9,052 bases of DNA from JACCZP01 sp050997195 (GTDB lineage: Bacteria; Actinomycetota; Thermoleophilia; Solirubrobacterales; Thermoleophilaceae): contig JBPCRE010000195.1 in the NCBI GenBank assembly GCA_050997195.1, positions 1 to 9,052 on the forward strand, written 5' to 3'. The notes under the pieces were generated by a model. It was not told the DNA's origin, made no database searches, and saw nothing but the letters and a program-made list of their open reading frames with translations. Made by a program: the position numbers and the translations under genes. Each line of letters begins with the position of its first letter. Positions within the stretch are counted from its first letter, which is position 1. Of the stretch, positions 6,054 through 9,052 are shown piece by piece.

Positions 6054-6932
6054 CTACCCCCGCTCGCAGGTCGCGGCCAGGCGCAGCGTCTGCCGACGCG
6101 GGAGCCCCACACCGCGCGGGTACAGGATGCGGGCTTGGGTGTAGAAGATGGCCGGACGGCCGCGACACACGCCGCGAGTGAGCCCGGACAGGGTGATGCG
6201 AGCGCCGCGGGCCCGCCGGAAGTCACCGCGCGAGTTGAGCGAGCGGGAGAAGCGGCCACGGGCGTTGACGCGCACGTTCCCCCGGCCCACGGTCGTCGGC
6301 CGGGCCCAGCCGCGCCACCGGACGCGGACCAACAGCACGCCGGCGCGGGTGCGCATGGTCCGCGGTTCATAGAGGGGCCGGCCGAAGGTGCGTGACGCCG
6401 TCCCGGAGCCCGAGCGCCCGACGAGGTAGCCCCTCGGCCCCACGGCGGGCTCACCCGGGAGGCCGGCCACGTCGGCGGGCTGGGGCGCCGCGCAGAAGCG
6501 TCCGCTCTGGGCGTCGAACCCGCCGCTCGAAGCCGCGTCGGGATCCACGGTGTCGAGGGAGCGAATCTCGACCGACCCGCCACGGAGCACGGCGAGGAAG
6601 CACTGGCGGGTTCTCTGGATGAAGGCGCCGCCCTCACGCTCGACCATCCGATCGGTCCCCAGCGGCACCGACGTCTCGACGATCAGCCGCCGGGAGGGCG
6701 CCGAGCCGGAGGCGTCGGCCTCGGAGAACCGTGCGCGCAGACTGTTCGGCCCGGTCCGGCTTACCTCGGTCACGAACGTGCGGCTCGGGTCCCCAGTGAA
6801 GGCGGTGACAGAGGCGAACACCTGCTTGTCGAGATCTCCCGGAGAGATCTGGGCCTGGGCGACGGCGGCCAACGCCCCGGCCGTCGTAAGGCAGGCGACG
6901 AGAACGAGGATGCGCGCGGAGACTCGCTTCAT
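6054..6932 (-). CDS. Secreted Arg-rich protein, unknown function
   Basis: This 292-residue protein starts at the ATG at 6932 with a clear Sec-type signal peptide: MKRVSAR, a hydrophobic core LVLVACLTTAGALAAVA, and probable cleavage after AQA at residue 27. The mature part has four cysteines (in QCFLAV, RFCAAP, GVCRGR and near the end, ATCERG), enough for two disulfides in an exported protein. The second half is very Arg-rich and beta-prone (LLVRVRWRGWARPT, RGNVRVNARGRFSRSLNSRG), giving a strongly basic domain. I recognise no catalytic motif. The frame is open further upstream, but the signal peptide fixes the start. No good Shine-Dalgarno is visible. It is convergent with the coiled-coil gene and divergent from cynS. 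Confidence 0.75.
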   Translation of the reverse strand: MKRVSARILVLVACLTTAGALAAVAQAQISPGDLDKQVFASVTAFTGDPSRTFVTEVSRTGPNSLRARFSEADASGSAPSRRLIVETSVPLGTDRMVEREGGAFIQRTRQCFLAVLRGGSVEIRSLDTVDPDAASSGGFDAQSGRFCAAPQPADVAGLPGEPAVGPRGYLVGRSGSGTASRTFGRPLYEPRTMRTRAGVLLVRVRWRGWARPTTVGRGNVRVNARGRFSRSLNSRGDFRRARGARITLSGLTRGVCRGRPAIFYTQARILYPRGVGLPRRQTLRLAATCERG

Positions 6933-7025
6933 CGGGCAGCGGAAGCTACCGCACAGAAGGGCACCGGCGCGTAGGATCGCCCACCGCGAGACAGAGCTCC
7001 GCCTGCCCGGAGCCCCACCCGACCG

Positions 7026-7031
7026 AAGGAG
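7026..7031 (+). promoter_or_regulatory. Strong ribosome binding site of cynS
   Basis: AAGGAG lies 7 bases before the ATG at 7039. It is the best Shine-Dalgarno in the window and fixes the cynS start, although the frame is open for about 490 bases further upstream. Confidence 0.8.
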
Positions 7032-7038
7032 CAAAGAG

Positions 7039-7482
7039 ATGACCCGGCCCGAGGCAACACAGGCGGTGCTCGACGCGAAGACGGCGCGAGGGATCACCTG
7101 GGCTGAGGTGGCGGAGCGGGTGGGCCGCCCCAGGCCGTGGGTCGTCGCCGCCCTGATGGGCCAGCATCCCATGTCGGCGGAGGAGGCCGGAGCGGCGACC
7201 GAGGCGCTCGGGCTCGACGAGGAGGTGATCGCGGCCCTGCAGGCCATCCCCGTCCGCGGCGCCCTCGACACGACCGTCCCCGTCGATCCCACGATGTACC
7301 GCTTCTACGAGGTCCTCCAGGTCTACGGCCCCACGCTCAAGGAGCTGATCAACGAGGACTTCGGCGACGGGATCATGAGCGCCATCACCTTCAATCTCGA
7401 CCTCCAGCGCGTCGACGACGAGAGCGGGCCCCGCGTGGTCATCACCATGAACGGGAAGTTCCTGCCCTACCAGTGGGACTGA
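7039..7482 (+). CDS. cynS: Cyanate hydratase (cyanase)
   Basis: Cyanase catalyses bicarbonate-dependent breakdown of cyanate to ammonia and carbon dioxide (EC 4.2.1.104), detoxifying cyanate and supplying nitrogen. The 147-residue product is close to the roughly 156 of the E. coli enzyme, with a shorter N-terminus. A POU-like helical N-terminal domain covers about residues 1-75. The highly conserved C-terminal catalytic part contains DPTMYRFYEVLQVYG (83-97) and FGDGIMSAI (108-116). The catalytic triad is present: R88, E91 and S114, matching R96, E99 and S122 of E. coli CynS. The end, VITMNGKFLPYQWD, matches the family. A strong AAGGAG supports the start. No cynT carbonic anhydrase, cynX transporter or LysR-type cynR gene lies nearby, so the gene stands alone. 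Its upstream spacer (6933-7038) holds TAGGAT at 6973-6978, a possible -10, without an obvious -35. Confidence 0.96.
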   Translation: MTRPEATQAVLDAKTARGITWAEVAERVGRPRPWVVAALMGQHPMSAEEAGAATEALGLDEEVIAALQAIPVRGALDTTVPVDPTMYRFYEVLQVYGPTLKELINEDFGDGIMSAITFNLDLQRVDDESGPRVVITMNGKFLPYQWD

Positions 7483-7497
7483 CGCCACCGGCGGACG

Positions 7498-7511
7498 GGA
7501 TCGGCGGATCC
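7498..7511. terminator. Short hairpin between convergent cynS and methyltransferase genes
   Basis: GGATC, loop GGCG, GATCC forms a perfect 5-bp stem in the 33-base gap between two convergent stop codons. No T-tract follows. A transcription-stop role is suggested only by position. Confidence 0.3.
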
Positions 7512-7515
7512 AGGC

Positions 7516-8298
7516 TCAGAACCCCCAGCTCGCGTAGAGCCGCTCGGCCTGCTCCGGAGTGGCGTACGCGTGATCGCGACGGAAGCGCCCGTCCTCCCGG
7601 ACGAAGGCCACGTCCACCTGGGCCAGTGCGCCGTCGCTGGGCCGCAGGTGGCCACCGTATATGTCGTAAGGAGCGAATCCGCGCTCGCCCATCGCGGCCA
7701 CGACGTCGGCCAGCTCCGGGTTCTCTCCGAGGTGGCGGAAGAGCGAGGTCTCGAGGAGCACGAGCTCGGTCTGCCCGAGGAGCCCCTCGGCACCGGCCAC
7801 CACCTCGAGCTCCGCGCCCTCCACGTCGACCTTCAGCACATACGGCCCGGGGAGCCCGCGCTCTCGGACCAGCTCGTCCACCCGCACGACCGACACGGTC
7901 CGGGCCACCGTGGCGGCGGCGTCCCCCCGTCCGGCGTCGTGGATCGAGGAGAGAGTGGGCGCGCGGTGCACGTGGATCGTGGTCTCACCGGGCTCGGCGC
8001 CCGCCGCCGCATACACCACCGCCGCGCCGATTCTCTCCGCGACGGGCCTGAGCTGCGGCTCGTACTCACGCAACGGCTCGACGAGCAGGTGGCGTGCCGT
8101 CGGAAACGGCGCGTAGAGCTCCGGCGTCCCGTAGCCCACCCCGACATCGATCACCGCCCCGGGGCGAAGCCCGAGGCCGGTCACGTGGGCGAGCACCTCG
8201 CCGAGGGTACGCCGCGGCCCCTTCCCCGCCCGGCGGATCTCGAGGCCCCGTCGTGCCAGCAGGCGCTCGGCGAGTGCTCGGGCTGAGGTAAGCGCCAT
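7516..8298 (-). CDS. FkbM-family methyltransferase
   Basis: This 260-residue protein has the Rossmann-like SAM-binding fold of FkbM methyltransferases. Motif I is VIDVGVGYGT (residues 49-58), the acidic ribose-binding residue is E74 in LLVEP, and the family signature LKVDVEGAELEVVAGAEG is at 155-172. Family members usually O-methylate sugars or small-molecule hydroxyls, and many are linked to glycans or polyketides. The substrate here is unknown, since no glycosyltransferase or biosynthetic genes are adjacent. No signal or membrane segment is seen, so it is cytoplasmic. The ATG at 8298 is chosen as the first start before the fold. The gene is convergent with cynS and divergent from the Nudix gene across a short spacer containing GGCTATAGCC. 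Confidence 0.9.
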   Translation of the reverse strand: MALTSARALAERLLARRGLEIRRAGKGPRRTLGEVLAHVTGLGLRPGAVIDVGVGYGTPELYAPFPTARHLLVEPLREYEPQLRPVAERIGAAVVYAAAGAEPGETTIHVHRAPTLSSIHDAGRGDAAATVARTVSVVRVDELVRERGLPGPYVLKVDVEGAELEVVAGAEGLLGQTELVLLETSLFRHLGENPELADVVAAMGERGFAPYDIYGGHLRPSDGALAQVDVAFVREDGRFRRDHAYATPEQAERLYASWGF

Positions 8299-8308
8299 GG
8301 GGCGGTGA

Positions 8309-8318
8309 GGCTATAGCC
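8309..8318. promoter_or_regulatory. Palindrome GGCTATAGCC in a divergent spacer, possible shared -10
   Basis: This perfect 10-base palindrome lies in the 52-base gap between the divergent methyltransferase and Nudix starts. Its AT core stands out in GC-rich DNA and reads as CTATAG on both strands, so it could serve as a -10 element in both directions or as an operator half. No clear -35 box is visible. Confidence 0.3.
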
Positions 8319-8350
8319 GTGTGCCGAGGGGTCCGATCCTCCGCCTATCA

Positions 8351-8934
8351 ATGGCGGGCATGAGCGACCCGAGCCCGCCTCCACCGCGCACCACCGCCAC
8401 CCGTACCGTCTACGAGAACCGATGGATGGCCGTGCGCGAGGACGCGTTCGTGCGCCCCGACGGCTCGGAGGGCGTCTACGGCGTCGTGAGAAGAGCGACT
8501 TCGTGGTCGTCCTCGCCATCGAGAACGAGGCGATCTGGCTGGTCGAGCAGTACCGCTACCCCGTGGGCGCCCGCTTCTGGGAGCTGCCGCAGGGCTCGTG
8601 GCCGGACCGGCCCGACGCCGAGCCCGCCGAGGTGGCCCGCGGTGAGCTGCGGGAGGAGACCGGCATCGAGGCCGGCTCTCTCGAGCACCTCGGCCACCTC
8701 TACCAGGCCTACGGCTTCTCGACCCAGGGCATGGACGTGTTCCTCGCGACCCACCTCCGCCACGGGCTGCCTGCCCCGGAGGAGGAGGAGCTCGACCTCG
8801 TGTCCAGGCGCTTTCCGCTCGAGGCCTTCGAGACCATGCTGCGCAGCGGCGTGGTCAAGGACGGAGCCACGCTGGCGGCGTGGGCGCTGCTCGGCCTCCG
8901 GCGAGCCCTCCCGACAGAGTCGCGACGCGGCTAG
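8351..8934 (+). pseudogene. Nudix hydrolase, interrupted by a one-base frameshift
   Basis: The N-terminal part (from ATG 8351 or 8360: TVYENRWMAVREDAFVRPDG) is in one frame up to GTG at 8486-8488. The rest (EKSDFVVVLAIENEAIWLVE onward) continues in the next frame to TAG at 8932-8934. Adding one G after 8488 (GTGAG to GTGGAG) restores VVEKSDFVVVLA and a single protein of about 194 residues. The order matches ADP-ribose/GDP-mannose pyrophosphatase-like Nudix enzymes: a dimerising N-terminal strand pair, VEQYRYPVGARFWELPQG, then the Nudix helix ARGELREETGI. The Nudix box is spaced two residues wider than the canonical one and has Gly in place of the first Arg, though the metal-binding EL.EE core is kept. 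The change may be a true mutation or a sequencing error; the downstream reading frame is otherwise intact. Active substrates would be nucleoside diphosphates linked to another moiety. Confidence 0.8.
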
Positions 8935-9052
8935 CGCAGCGTCGCGCGCGAGACCACGAGGCGCTGGATCTCCTGCGTGCCCTCGTAGATCTGGGTGATC
9001 TTGGCGTCGCGCATCATGCGCTCCACCGGGTACTCCTTCACGTAGCCGTAGC
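8931..9052 (-). CDS. Acyl-CoA dehydrogenase, C-terminal end (partial)
   Basis: The minus strand encodes YGYVKEYPVERMMRDAKI followed by TQIYEGTQEIQRLVVSRATLR and a stop, with the rest beyond the right edge. This is the typical C-terminus of acyl-CoA dehydrogenases, FAD enzymes that introduce the alpha-beta double bond in fatty-acid or branched-chain acyl-CoA breakdown. The Glu in IYEGT corresponds to the catalytic base of the medium- and short-chain enzymes, so this end looks functional. Only about 39 residues are visible, so chain-length class and substrate cannot be told. The stop codon overlaps that of the convergent Nudix gene by two bases within CTAG (8931-8934). Confidence 0.92.
   Translation of the reverse strand, partial: YGYVKEYPVERMMRDAKITQIYEGTQEIQRLVVSRATLR

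Noticed and set aside
6933..7292. Extended 412-codon version of the secreted protein
   Set aside because: The extra N-terminus overlaps cynS on the other strand and would bury the clear signal peptide that starts at 6932.
8484..8492. Programmed -1 frameshift in the Nudix gene
   Set aside because: The site is not a slippery X-XXY-YYZ heptamer, and I see no clear downstream stimulatory element. A one-base deletion or sequencing error explains it better.

Overview
The window is GC-rich DNA with strong G/C preference at third codon positions in its real genes. It looks like a high-GC actinobacterial chromosome. The gene types (DivIVA-like coiled coil, FkbM methyltransferase, Nudix, ECC-motif small protein) would fit a Thermoleophilia/Solirubrobacterales-type organism, but that placement is inference. 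No rRNA, complete tRNA or CRISPR array is present.

Region 1 (1-1791) looks like the end of an integrated mobile element. It holds the 5' end of an unrecognised minus-strand gene cut by the window edge, a roughly 400-base stretch without a convincing gene, and a complete tyrosine recombinase (511-1719). The recombinase is flanked by two different tRNA 3' halves, both of which start at the anticodon loop. One is a tRNA-His(GTG) half on the minus strand (412-453), just upstream of the integrase. The other is a tRNA-Leu(CAG) half on the plus strand (1740-1791), just downstream. The Leu half is best read as the displaced end of an element that entered a tRNA-Leu gene lying to the left of the window. 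Ordinary chromosome resumes after 1791.

Region 2 (1854-4468) is a small redox/stress-type cluster. A TetR repressor gene on the minus strand diverges from a plus-strand set: an atypical SDR/NAD(P)-epimerase-like protein, an overlapping NADPH-dependent FMN reductase, and a 108-residue protein with an ECC motif. The divergent spacer carries CCTAGTC-type inverted repeats that are good candidates for the TetR operator.

Region 3 (4565-6932) holds a 477-residue DivIVA-like protein with a very regular 11-residue coiled-coil period, convergent with a secreted Arg-rich protein of unknown function.

Region 4 (7039-9052) contains cyanase (cynS) with a strong ribosome binding site, a convergent FkbM-family methyltransferase, a Nudix hydrolase gene interrupted by a one-base deletion, and the 3' end of an acyl-CoA dehydrogenase gene. 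The last two are tail to tail and share a CTAG where both stop codons lie.

The gene content outside the integrase region is mostly recognisable. I see no clear new defence or biosynthetic system. The features most worth following are the two tRNA halves around the integrase, the 11-residue-repeat DivIVA-like protein, the ECC-motif gene in the TetR cluster, and the Nudix frameshift.
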